A stretch of DNA of 64,000 bases from a bacterium. Lineage in GTDB: Bacteria; Bacillota; Bacilli; Lactobacillales; Streptococcaceae. The notes under the pieces were generated by a model. It did no database searches and was not told the origin of the DNA. It saw nothing but the letters and a program-made list of their open reading frames with translations. Below, piece by piece: positions 48,944 through 57,094 of the stretch. How positions within the stretch are numbered: the first letter of the stretch is position 1; each line of letters opens with the position of its first letter. The position numbers were made by a program, and so were the translations under genes. The DNA lies in NCBI GenBank assembly GCA_905221105.1, contig CAJNBW010000007.1, forward strand, positions 1 to 64,000, given 5' to 3'.

Positions 48944-48975
48944 AAAAGCGCTCAAGTTCAAAGTAGAGCGCTTTT
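48944..48975 (+). terminator. terminator between purH and the AIPR gene
   Basis: AAAAGCGCTC (48944-48953) pairs with GAGCGCTTTT (48966-48975). It separates the insertion from pur transcription and, being symmetric, may work both ways. Confidence 0.85.
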
Positions 48976-49058
48976 CAAATATTATTAAAATTTTATAGTT
49001 AATTTCTACAAATTATATAATTGAAATGTTATAATGTATATTGTATGGAGGATTAATT

Positions 49059-50870
49059 ATGTATAAGTACAAAATGTTAGAGCATGTTTTAGATTCTATT
49101 TGTTTAGAAGCTCCAGAACATCTGAAAAGATATAAGGAAGACAGTGATTCTAAGAAACTTCAGGCTAGATCATTAGCTTATATCCATTTACTTTTAAAAG
49201 CAAAATTTAATCTTACGTCTTTTGATGAAAGAGAAAGATATATTACTGATGGAGGATACGACGGAGGAATAGATGCGTATTATATTGATAAGGAAAATAA
49301 AATAATCTATTTTATTCAATCTAAATATCGCAATACTGAAGAAAATTTCTCAACTAAACCGATAAGTGTAGATGAAATCGTAAAAATGGAAGTCTCTAGA
49401 ATCACTAATGGAGAGGAGACAGATTCTAATGAAAATAAATATAATGGTAAGATATTAGGGTTAATTAGAAATCTACAGGAATTGGATCAGATTGCTAGGT
49501 ATGATTTTAAAATCATTCTATTAGCAAACGTAGATAATGATATTGAAAAAGTATTAGATAAGATATTAGGTTTTCCATATGAAATTTATAATTATAAAAG
49601 AGCATATGAGGAGCTAGTCTTTCCTATCTTGAGAGGTACTTGTCATAGGGCTACTGATATAACAGTTAATTTAAATCTAACATCTAGAAATTATACAATG
49701 GAGTACGAAGTAGAGGACGGGGAATTAAGTACTAATGTTCAACTCTTTTTCGTACCGACTATAGAAATCGCTAAATTGATGAGTGTACATAAAAATGCCA
49801 TTTTAGAATATAATCCTAGAAGTTATCTAGGGTTATCAAGAAATCCCGTTAATAAAGCTATCAAGGATCAGATTGTCAATGAGAATAATAACATGTTTTC
49901 ATTATTCAATAATGGCATTACAATATTATCTGACCAAACAGTGGTAGCTTCTAAGACAGGAAGAAAAGGGGTAGGGCAGCTTATTCTAAAAAATCCACAA
50001 ATTGTGAATGGAGGTCAAACTGCACATACTTTATCAGTTATTTATGAGGATTCTAATTATAGTGAAGACATATTTAAGAATAAAGAAGTTTTGGTGAAAA
50101 TTATTACCTTTGATGAGAATTTGAAGGATGAAAGTAGGAAGTTAAGTTTAATTGAACAGTTATCACAAGCTACAAATACTCAAAGCAAGATTGTGGAAGC
50201 AGACAGAAGATCAAATTTAGAGATTCAAATTGATCTTCAACGCTATTTATTCAATAAATTTGGCTATTGTTATCATAGAAAAACGGGTGAGTTTAATCAA
50301 GGAATAAGTAAAAAGTATCTATCTAATGATCAGATTATTGAGAGAGATATTTTTATTAGAGTTGCCTATGCAGTCAATGGGAACGTTGCTGAAGCTAGGA
50401 GATCTGGTGAAGAACGTTTGTTTAAAAATGAAAATTTTGAAAAATTTTTAAATACTTCAATTGGGGATGAGGGTTATGATAAATTGTTCTATTCTTTTAT
50501 TGTTCACAAGTATTTATCAAAAATTGAGAAGAATCCTTCAGAACAAGATGATAAGTATTCTACTAAAAATTATGGTAATGCGATAAGATACGGTAAATTT
50601 GCAATTGTATATGTAGTCTCTCGGAAGATAGAAGAATTAATTAATAACAAAGAGATCTCCGAAAAAATTGTCAGAGAGTTAACAGATAAAGTCCTTAATC
50701 AATGGAAAGAATTCGAAAATAAACAAATGAAAAAGGATAGCAATAGTCGTTACTTTACTAAGATTATTGACGATAAAGGAGTTACTAATTTTGAAAACAA
50801 CTTTGCAAACTATTATAAAGGAACTACTATAGATTCTGACCTGTCAAGTTATGAATTCAATTATCGGTAG
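49059..50870 (+). CDS. AIPR-family protein with a nuclease-like N terminus (putative phage defence)
   Basis: A 603-residue protein. Residues 60-90 (YDGGIDAYYID, then IYFIQSKYR, i.e. Asp72 and Gln87-Ser-Lys89) look like a PD-(D/E)XK nuclease fold of the Mrr type. The core at about 280-335 carries FSLFNNGITILSD and NPQIVNGGQTAHTL, typical of AIPR (abortive infection phage resistance) proteins. The gene is AT-rich with A/T-ending codons, unlike the pur genes around it. It has its own TATAAT (49030-49035) and TGGAGGATT before the ATG at 49059. The defence role is inferred from the family; no partner gene is present. Confidence 0.82.
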   Translation: MYKYKMLEHVLDSICLEAPEHLKRYKEDSDSKKLQARSLAYIHLLLKAKFNLTSFDERERYITDGGYDGGIDAYYIDKENKIIYFIQSKYRNTEENFSTKPISVDEIVKMEVSRITNGEETDSNENKYNGKILGLIRNLQELDQIARYDFKIILLANVDNDIEKVLDKILGFPYEIYNYKRAYEELVFPILRGTCHRATDITVNLNLTSRNYTMEYEVEDGELSTNVQLFFVPTIEIAKLMSVHKNAILEYNPRSYLGLSRNPVNKAIKDQIVNENNNMFSLFNNGITILSDQTVVASKTGRKGVGQLILKNPQIVNGGQTAHTLSVIYEDSNYSEDIFKNKEVLVKIITFDENLKDESRKLSLIEQLSQATNTQSKIVEADRRSNLEIQIDLQRYLFNKFGYCYHRKTGEFNQGISKKYLSNDQIIERDIFIRVAYAVNGNVAEARRSGEERLFKNENFEKFLNTSIGDEGYDKLFYSFIVHKYLSKIEKNPSEQDDKYSTKNYGNAIRYGKFAIVYVVSRKIEELINNKEISEKIVRELTDKVLNQWKEFENKQMKKDSNSRYFTKIIDDKGVTNFENNFANYYKGTTIDSDLSSYEFNYR

Positions 50871-50976
50871 TAGTATTTTCACCTAAATACCTTAAAAAAT
50901 TTTTAAATTTCTAAAATCATTAGTGAGGCAATCCTAGTTGTTACCTTTTTTATGCATGATGTTAGAAGTCCACTTA

Positions 50977-51035
50977 TGCGGATAAATATGGCTTGACTAT
51001 GGTATTTACAGGCGTGAGACATTTTAGACATTAAG
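50977..51035 (+). repeat. direct repeat, right copy (orphan purH 3' end)
   Basis: Second copy of the purH end, with no coding frame in front. It is directly followed by a terminator that looks like the natural end of purH. The 50871-50976 stretch before it is AT-rich and shows no gene. Confidence 0.93.
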
Positions 51036-51038
51036 AAG

Positions 51039-51073
51039 ATGAAAGGGAAGAAAACAGTTTCTTTCCTTTTTTT
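51039..51073 (+). terminator. likely original purH terminator
   Basis: GAAAGG-GAAGAAA pairs with TTTCTT-TCCTTT around ACAG, then a T run. Confidence 0.7.
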
Positions 51074-51102
51074 GGTTTAAAATGCTAAGTGAAACAAGAT
51101 TT

Positions 51103-51124
51103 AAACGAACGTTTATGGTATAAT
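51103..51124 (+). promoter_or_regulatory. purD promoter with PurR-like palindrome
   Basis: AAACGAACGTTT (51103-51114), containing CGAAC, abuts TATAAT (51119-51124). A regulator bound there would overlap the promoter. Confidence 0.45.
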
Positions 51125-51156
51125 GTTAATAAATAATTCGTAAAAGAGGTTGGAAG

Positions 51157-52419
51157 ATGAAGCTGTTAGTTGTCGGTTCGGGTGGTCGTGAACATGCGAT
51201 TGCTAAGAAGTTACTTGAATCAAAAGACGTTGAACAAGTCTTTGTGGCTCCTGGAAATGACGGGATGACTCTGGATGGTCTGGAATTGGTGAATATCTCT
51301 ATTTCCGAACATTCCAAATTGATTGAGTTTGCAAAAGCCAACGATGTTGCTTGGACCTTTATAGGGCCAGATGACGCCCTTGCAGCTGGTATTGTGGATG
51401 ATTTCCATGAAGCGGGTCTCAAAGCCTTTGGTCCGACAAGATTGGCAGCGGAGCTGGAGTGGTCCAAGGATTTTGCCAAGGAAATCATGGTCAAATACGG
51501 CGTTCCGACGGCAACCTATGGCACATTCTCAGACTTTGAGGAAGCCAAGGCCTATATCGAAAAGCATGGTGCGCCTATCGTAGTCAAGGCGGATGGCTTG
51601 GCGCTTGGAAAAGGTGTCGTCGTTGCTGAGACGGTTGAGAAAGCGGTCGAAGCCGCTCACGAGATGCTTTTGGACAATAAATTCGGTGATTCTGGTGCGC
51701 GTGTAGTCATCGAGGAATTCCTTGACGGGGAAGAGTTCTCTCTCTTTGCCTTTGTCAATGGGGACAAGTTATACATCATGCCGACAGCGCAAGACCACAA
51801 ACGTGCCTACGATGGCGATAAGGGTCCTAACACGGGAGGTATGGGAGCATATGCACCAGTTCCTCACTTGCCACAGAGTGTAATAGATACAGCGGTTGAG
51901 ACTATTGTCAAGCCAGTCCTTGAGGGCATGATCCAGGAAGGGCGCCCCTATCTCGGTGTCCTTTACGCTGGTCTTATCTTAACAGCTGATGGACCGAAAG
52001 TCATTGAGTTCAACTCTCGTTTTGGAGATCCTGAAACTCAGATTATCCTGCCTCGTTTAACATCTGACTTTGCGCAAAATATCACGGATATTCTCGATGG
52101 CAAGGAGCCGAATATCAAGTGGACGGACAAGGGTGTGACTCTGGGTGTGGTTGTCGCATCAAACGGTTACCCACTGGCTTATGAGAAGGGTGTCAAGTTG
52201 CCATCAAAAACCGAGGGAGACATCATCACCTACTATGCAGGGGCTAAGTTTGCGGAAAATAGCAGAGCACTGCTCTCAAACGGAGGCCGTGTTTATATGC
52301 TCGTCACCACGGCAGAGACCGTCAAAGACGGACAAAACATTATTTACAGTGAACTCGCCCAACAAAACACAGAAGGCCTCTTTTGCCGAACAGATATCGG
52401 AAGCAAGGCGATTAGATAA
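51157..52419 (+). CDS. purD: GAR synthetase
   Basis: A 420-residue ATP-grasp enzyme joining phosphoribosylamine and glycine. MKLLVVGSGGREHAIAKKL at the start, KADGLALGKGVVVAET in the ATP-grasp fold and EFNSRFGDPETQ near the metal site are diagnostic. AAGAGGTTGGAAG precedes the ATG. Confidence 0.96.
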   Translation: MKLLVVGSGGREHAIAKKLLESKDVEQVFVAPGNDGMTLDGLELVNISISEHSKLIEFAKANDVAWTFIGPDDALAAGIVDDFHEAGLKAFGPTRLAAELEWSKDFAKEIMVKYGVPTATYGTFSDFEEAKAYIEKHGAPIVVKADGLALGKGVVVAETVEKAVEAAHEMLLDNKFGDSGARVVIEEFLDGEEFSLFAFVNGDKLYIMPTAQDHKRAYDGDKGPNTGGMGAYAPVPHLPQSVIDTAVETIVKPVLEGMIQEGRPYLGVLYAGLILTADGPKVIEFNSRFGDPETQIILPRLTSDFAQNITDILDGKEPNIKWTDKGVTLGVVVASNGYPLAYEKGVKLPSKTEGDIITYYAGAKFAENSRALLSNGGRVYMLVTTAETVKDGQNIIYSELAQQNTEGLFCRTDIGSKAIR

Positions 52420-52433
52420 AGATATAAGAATAA

Positions 52434-52632
52434 CGCGACAAAGTCGCTAAACACGATAATGGTCGTATGGTTTGCGAGCATTAGCGAGCTAATATAGAAC
52501 AATCACCGCCGTTGTGAAAGAACGATTGGAAGATAATCCAATCGTTCAGGGAAATTGGAAGACCTTGGGCTTCCAATTTAGGCATGAGACACCTTGGTGG
52601 CTGCTGCCGTCCCTCACAACTTAAGGTGATTG
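52434..52632 (+). ncRNA. candidate structured RNA between purD and purE
   Basis: No gene, but dense base pairing. GCGAC/GTCGC and ATTAG/CTAAT hairpins come first. A closed multi-arm fold follows: outer helix CAATCACC (52500-52507) with GGTGATTG (52625-52632); second helix GTTGTGA (52511-52517) with TCACAAC (52614-52620); a perfect 10-bp hairpin 52521-52530 / 52537-52546; a second perfect 10-bp hairpin 52552-52561 / 52570-52579; and a weaker third arm GGCA/TGCC (52581-52608). purE starts 29 bases later. I know no Rfam family that fits. Confidence 0.6.
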
Positions 52633-52660
52633 AAAAAAGAAAGGAAAGAAAAGGAAAATT

Positions 52661-53152
52661 ATGACTAAACCAATTATTTCCATCATCATGGGCTCAAAAT
52701 CCGACTGGGCAACCATGCAAAAAACAGCAGAAGTCCTAGACCGCTTCGGTGTAGCCTACGAAAAGAAGGTTGTCTCTGCCCACCGCACACCAGACCTCAT
52801 GTTCAGACATGCCGAAGAGGCTCGTAGTCGTGGCATCAAGGTCATTATCGCAGGTGCTGGTGGCGCAGCCCATTTGCCAGGTATGGTCGCAGCTAAAACA
52901 ACCCTTCCTGTCATCGGGGTGCCTGTCAAATCGCGTGCCCTTAGTGGCGTGGATTCACTCTACTCTATCGTGCAGATGCCGAGTGGCGTACCGGTTGCGA
53001 CTATGGCTATCGGGGAAGCTGGTGCGACTAATGCTGCCCTCTTCGCTCTCCGTCTTCTTTCAGTAGAAGATCAGGCTATCGCGACAGCGTTGGCGGATTT
53101 CGCAGAAGAACAAGGAAAAATCGCAGAGGAGTCTACAAATGAGCTCATCTAA
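52661..53152 (+). CDS. purE: N5-CAIR mutase
   Basis: A 163-residue class I Pur[19 protein letters not shown] and [21 protein letters not shown] are active-site stretches. It pairs with PurK, whose gene overlaps its 3' end by 14 bases. Confidence 0.96.
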   Translation: MTKPIISIIMGSKSDWATMQKTAEVLDRFGVAYEKKVVSAHRTPDLMFRHAEEARSRGIKVIIAGAGGAAHLPGMVAAKTTLPVIGVPVKSRALSGVDSLYSIVQMPSGVPVATMAIGEAGATNAALFALRLLSVEDQAIATALADFAEEQGKIAEESTNELI

Positions 53153-54230
53153 AACAATCGGAATTATCGGTGGTGGTCAGCTTGGTCAGATGATGGCCAT
53201 TTCTGCTATCTACATGGGGCACAAGGTTATAGCACTGGATCCTGCGGCGGATTGCCCGGCTTCTCGTGTAGCGGAAATCATCGTGGCTCCTTATAATGAT
53301 GTGGATGCCCTCCGTCAGTTAGCTGAGCGTTGTGAAGTTCTCACTTATGAGTTTGAAAATGTCGATGCTGACGGTTTGGATGCTGTTATCAAGGATGGGC
53401 AACTCCCTCAAGGAACGGACCTTCTTCGCATTTCTCAAAATCGCATTTTTGAAAAGGACTTTCTTTCAAATAAGGCCCAAGTCACTGTGGCACCCTACAA
53501 GGTTGTGACCTCAAGCCAAGATTTGGCAGACATCGACCTATCGAAAAACTATGTCCTTAAGACTGCGACCGGTGGCTACGATGGGCATGGGCAAAAGGTT
53601 ATTCGCTCGGAAGCAGATTTGGAAGAAGCTTATGTACTAGCGGATTCAGCAGACTGTGTTTTGGAAGAATTTGTCAATTTTGACCTTGAAATTTCTGTCA
53701 TCGTGTCAGGAAATGGCAAGGATGTTACAGTTTTCCCAGTTCAGGAAAATATCCACCGCAACAATATCCTATCTAAGACAATTGTGCCTGCTCGAATTTC
53801 TGAGACTCTAGCTGAAAAAGCCAAAGTTATGGCTCTACGAATCGCTGAGCAACTCAACTTGTCTGGAACCCTCTGTGTGGAAATGTTTGCGACGGCTGAT
53901 GACATCATTGTCAATGAAATTGCGCCACGTCCACACAACTCAGGGCACTACTCAATCGAAGCCTGTGATTTTTCGCAGTTTGACACCCATATTTTGGGTG
54001 TACTCAGAGTACCATTGCCAGCCATCAAACTACATGCGCCAGCCGTTATGCTAAATGTTCTCGGCCAGCATGTTGAGGCCGCTGAAAAATATGTCGCAGA
54101 AAATCCAAGCGCCCACCTCCACTTATATGGTAAAATAGAAGTGAAACACAACCGCAAGATGGGACATTTGACTTTGTTCAGTGATGTGCCGGATAGTGTG
54201 AGAGAGTTTGGGAAAGGGATTGATTTTTAG
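53139..54230 (+). CDS. purK: N5-CAIR synthetase
   Basis: A 363-residue ATP-grasp enzyme making N5-CAIR from AIR, bicarbonate and [17 protein letters not shown] at the start, [15 protein letters not shown] and [18 protein letters not shown] are diagnostic. Translation is coupled to purE. Confidence 0.95.
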   Translation: MSSSKTIGIIGGGQLGQMMAISAIYMGHKVIALDPAADCPASRVAEIIVAPYNDVDALRQLAERCEVLTYEFENVDADGLDAVIKDGQLPQGTDLLRISQNRIFEKDFLSNKAQVTVAPYKVVTSSQDLADIDLSKNYVLKTATGGYDGHGQKVIRSEADLEEAYVLADSADCVLEEFVNFDLEISVIVSGNGKDVTVFPVQENIHRNNILSKTIVPARISETLAEKAKVMALRIAEQLNLSGTLCVEMFATADDIIVNEIAPRPHNSGHYSIEACDFSQFDTHILGVLRVPLPAIKLHAPAVMLNVLGQHVEAAEKYVAENPSAHLHLYGKIEVKHNRKMGHLTLFSDVPDSVREFGKGIDF

Positions 54231-54239
54231 GACAAGCAT

Positions 54240-54467
54240 ATGATACAAATTATTGTTAATGCTTTTGTAGAAAAAGATAAGACTGGAGCAGCCGTCGAAG
54301 TCGTGTATGCTAGTAGCAATCACGCAAAAGTGAGGGCTAAATATGAAGAGTTAGTTGCTCAATACCCTGAAAACTATTTAGCAATTTATGACTTGCCACT
54401 GGATACAGACCTTAATTCATTGGAACATTACCCGTCTGTATGGATTGGGAAAGAAGAATTTGAATAA
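54240..54467 (+). CDS. small conserved protein between purK and purB
   Basis: A 75-residue soluble acidic protein with no membrane segment (IIVNAFVEKDKTGAAVEVVY, then YLAIYDLPLDTDLN, ending WIGKEEFE). It starts nine bases after purK and sits in the same place in pneumococcus, where it is hypothetical. The Shine-Dalgarno is weak. Function unknown. Confidence 0.65.
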   Translation: MIQIIVNAFVEKDKTGAAVEVVYASSNHAKVRAKYEELVAQYPENYLAIYDLPLDTDLNSLEHYPSVWIGKEEFE

Positions 54468-54537
54468 TTTGGCTAATCAATGTTCTATGATTTGTTTGCA
54501 CATCGTGAAGTAGAAAAAGAAAGGAAAAATTAACAAC

Positions 54538-55833
54538 ATGATCGACCGTTACTCTCGCCCTGAGATGGCGAACATTTGGAGTGAAGAAAATAAGTACCGT
54601 GCTTGGCTTGAGGTGGAAATCTTGGCTGACGAGGCATGGGCTGAGTTGGGGGAAATCCCTAAGGAAGATGTGGCTTTGATTCGCGAGAAGGCGGACTTTG
54701 ACATCGACCGTATTTTGGAAATTGAGCAGGAGACGCATCACGATGTGGTTGCCTTCACACGTGCGGTTTCTGAGACGCTTGGTGAAGAGCGCAAGTGGGT
54801 CCACTATGGTTTGACTTCTACTGACGTAGTAGACACGGCCTATGGTTACCTTTACAAGCAAGCCAACGACATCATCCGTCGTGACCTTGAAAATTTCACC
54901 AACATCATCGCTGATAAGGCTAAGGAGCACAAGTTCACCATCATGATGGGTCGTACCCACGGTGTGCACGCTGAGCCTACAACCTTTGGTCTTAAATTGG
55001 CGACTTGGTACAGCGAAATGAAGCGTAACATCGAGCGTTTCGAGCATGCGGCTGCTGGTGTGGAAGCTGGTAAGATTTCTGGTGCAGTTGGGAATTTTGC
55101 TAATATCCCACCATTTGTAGAAGAATATGTCTGCGACAAATTGGGTATCCGTGCTCAAGAAATCTCTACACAGGTGCTTCCTCGTGACCTTCACGCTGAG
55201 TACTTTGCGGTTCTTGCTAGTATCGCGACTTCCATCGAACGTATGGCGACTGAGATTCGCGGTCTTCAAAAATCTGAGCAACGCGAAGTGGAAGAATTCT
55301 TTGCTAAGGGGCAAAAAGGTTCATCTGCAATGCCGCACAAACGCAACCCTATCGGTTCTGAAAACATGACAGGTTTGGCACGCGTTATTCGTGGTCACAT
55401 GATTACAGCCTATGAGAATGTCGCTCTCTGGCATGAGCGTGATATCTCTCACTCATCAGCTGAGCGTATCATCACACCAGATACGACTATTCTGATCGAC
55501 TACATGCTCAACCGCTTTGGAAATATTGTCAAGAATTTGACAGTCTTCCCAGAAAACATGATCCGCAACATGAACTCGACTTTTGGCCTGATCTTTAGCC
55601 AACGTGCTATGTTGACTTTGATTGAAAAAGGGATGACCCGTGAGCAAGCCTATGACTTGGTGCAACCAAAAACAGCTTACTCTTGGGACAATCAAGTAGA
55701 CTTCAAACCACTTCTTGAAGCAGATCCAGAAGTAACATCACGCCTCACACAAGAGGAAATCGATGAGATTTTCAACCCTCTTTACTACACTAAACGAGTG
55801 GATGATATCTTTGAACGTCTTGGTTTAGGATAA
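54538..55833 (+). CDS. purB: adenylosuccinate lyase
   Basis: A 431-residue enzyme acting twice in purine synthesis (SAICAR to AICAR, and adenylosuccinate to AMP, after purA). [14 protein letters not shown], the signature [16 protein letters not shown] and [12 protein letters not shown] are present. GAAAGGAAAA precedes the ATG, and a terminator follows. Confidence 0.96.
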   Translation: MIDRYSRPEMANIWSEENKYRAWLEVEILADEAWAELGEIPKEDVALIREKADFDIDRILEIEQETHHDVVAFTRAVSETLGEERKWVHYGLTSTDVVDTAYGYLYKQANDIIRRDLENFTNIIADKAKEHKFTIMMGRTHGVHAEPTTFGLKLATWYSEMKRNIERFEHAAAGVEAGKISGAVGNFANIPPFVEEYVCDKLGIRAQEISTQVLPRDLHAEYFAVLASIATSIERMATEIRGLQKSEQREVEEFFAKGQKGSSAMPHKRNPIGSENMTGLARVIRGHMITAYENVALWHERDISHSSAERIITPDTTILIDYMLNRFGNIVKNLTVFPENMIRNMNSTFGLIFSQRAMLTLIEKGMTREQAYDLVQPKTAYSWDNQVDFKPLLEADPEVTSRLTQEEIDEIFNPLYYTKRVDDIFERLGLG

Positions 55834-55845
55834 TTAAAATAAAAT

Positions 55846-55894
55846 CGAAGTTCTATTACTCTATTTACTGGAGTAGAAGAACTTCGGTTTTTCT
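55846..55894 (+). terminator. purB terminator
   Basis: CGAAGTTCT / AGAACTTCG outer stem with an inner ACTC/GAGT helix, then a T-rich tail. The 55895-56011 stretch holds no gene; a TTGACA (55970) and a TATAAT (56000) there are too far apart to pair well. Confidence 0.75.
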
Positions 55895-56011
55895 TGTTTA
55901 TTAAAGCTTTTTTGCTAAAAAGATTCCCAATATTTTAGTAAAATTTAAACAAATTTAATCAATCTTCATTGACATATAGAAAATACAGTTTTGATGGGAT
56001 ATAATAAGCAT

Positions 56012-56042
56012 TGAAAAAGCCCAAGCAAGGCTCAGGCTTTCT
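56012..56042 (-). terminator. bgaR terminator
   Basis: On the minus strand, GAAAGCC and GGGCTTTTTC form the stem and U tract just after the bgaR stop. Confidence 0.7.
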
Positions 56043-56044
56043 TC

Positions 56045-56761
56045 TTAGTGATCACGGTCACATGAGATGAATTTAATCTTGTAGTAATCAGATCGTTTGT
56101 AGGTTTCACTATATTCCAAAACTTGACCAGTAGATTCGAGTTTCGTAATCTTAGTCTGAAGGACAGTGGGGAATTGATCATTGATTCCTAGAATGGAAAC
56201 CACGTGTTCTGGAGTTGGAAATGCTATTTCATTGATTTCTTCAAAGTGTTCATCATTCATGTGAATGTGGTAATCCAATTTGAAACGGCTATAGATAGAG
56301 CTATAGTATTCAAGGTTTGGATAATTTGCGTTGATGTATTGTTCTGGAATGTAAGATGTATGGTAGATGTACACAACACCGTTTGATTTACGTACGCGCT
56401 CAATCTTATAGTAGAACTGATCACCACGTAATCCAAGTTTTTCTAAGTAGCTTAGTTTATTTCCGCGTTCAATAGAAAGGACGGTCACCTTATCATCTTT
56501 AGTTTCAAAAACTTCTACATCTGAAAACTCTACGAGTTTGTGTTTGCGTGCGCGTGAAACGAATGTACCCTTTCCTTGTTGGCGGACAATATAGCCATCT
56601 TTGGCAAGGTCGTTTAAGGCGCGGACAACTGTGATAGAACTCACATCATACATTGAAATCAATTCAGCTTCAGTGTAAAATTTATCTCCACTGGCGAATT
56701 GACCAGAGATGATTTTGTTCTTTAATTCGTCTTTTATATATTGATATTTAGGAATTGCCAT
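56045..56761 (-). CDS. bgaR: GntR/HutC-family regulator BgaR
   Basis: A 238-residue repressor: winged-helix DNA-binding part (YQYIKDELKNKIISGQFASG, then SSITVVRALNDLAKDGYIVR) and a C-terminal UTRA sugar-binding domain. The start MAIPKYQYI at 56761, after GAGGTGAAAAT, is preferred over a 14-residue extension. It is divergent from bgaC; in pneumococcus the homologue represses bgaC. Confidence 0.88.
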   Translation of the reverse strand: MAIPKYQYIKDELKNKIISGQFASGDKFYTEAELISMYDVSSITVVRALNDLAKDGYIVRQQGKGTFVSRARKHKLVEFSDVEVFETKDDKVTVLSIERGNKLSYLEKLGLRGDQFYYKIERVRKSNGVVYIYHTSYIPEQYINANYPNLEYYSSIYSRFKLDYHIHMNDEHFEEINEIAFPTPEHVVSILGINDQFPTVLQTKITKLESTGQVLEYSETYKRSDYYKIKFISCDRDH

Positions 56762-56884
56762 ATTTTCACCTCGATTTTCCTTTTCCATAAAAGATTTTAC
56801 CATAAAAAAGAAAAGAATAGTAGTCTTTTGAATAAAAAATTAAAATAATAGGCTAAAAGGTTAATTTACATCTAAATAATCAGG

Positions 56885-57067
56885 GTTTTATACATTTTTA
56901 TACAAGGTTTTTGGCGAAAAAGAGCGAAGTGCCAGGACTTATACGATTTTATAAGTATTTTTCCTAAAAGTTAGTAAAAAAATAGAAAAATTTTAAATAA
57001 TCTAGTTAAGACTATTGACAAACATGAATGATTGCGCTATATTTAATATAACAATAAATGAAAGCGC
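56885..57067 (+). promoter_or_regulatory. bgaC promoter and candidate operators
   Basis: TTGACA (57015-57020), a 17-base spacer and TATATT (57038-57043). Direct repeats AATGATTGCGC (57027-57037) and AATGAAAGCGC (57057-57067) sit on and just after the promoter, as a repressor site would. Farther up, TTTTATACA twice (about 56888 and 56896) and ACTTATACGATTTTATAAGT (56938-56957) may serve bgaR itself. Confidence 0.6.
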
Positions 57068-57094
57068 AAACTCTTGCAATCAAAAGGTAGTTTT

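Noticed and set aside
54412..55314. 300-codon minus-strand frame opposite purB
   Set aside because: It is the mirror of a highly conserved purB reading frame, has no ribosome site or family motif, and its composition follows the purB codons.
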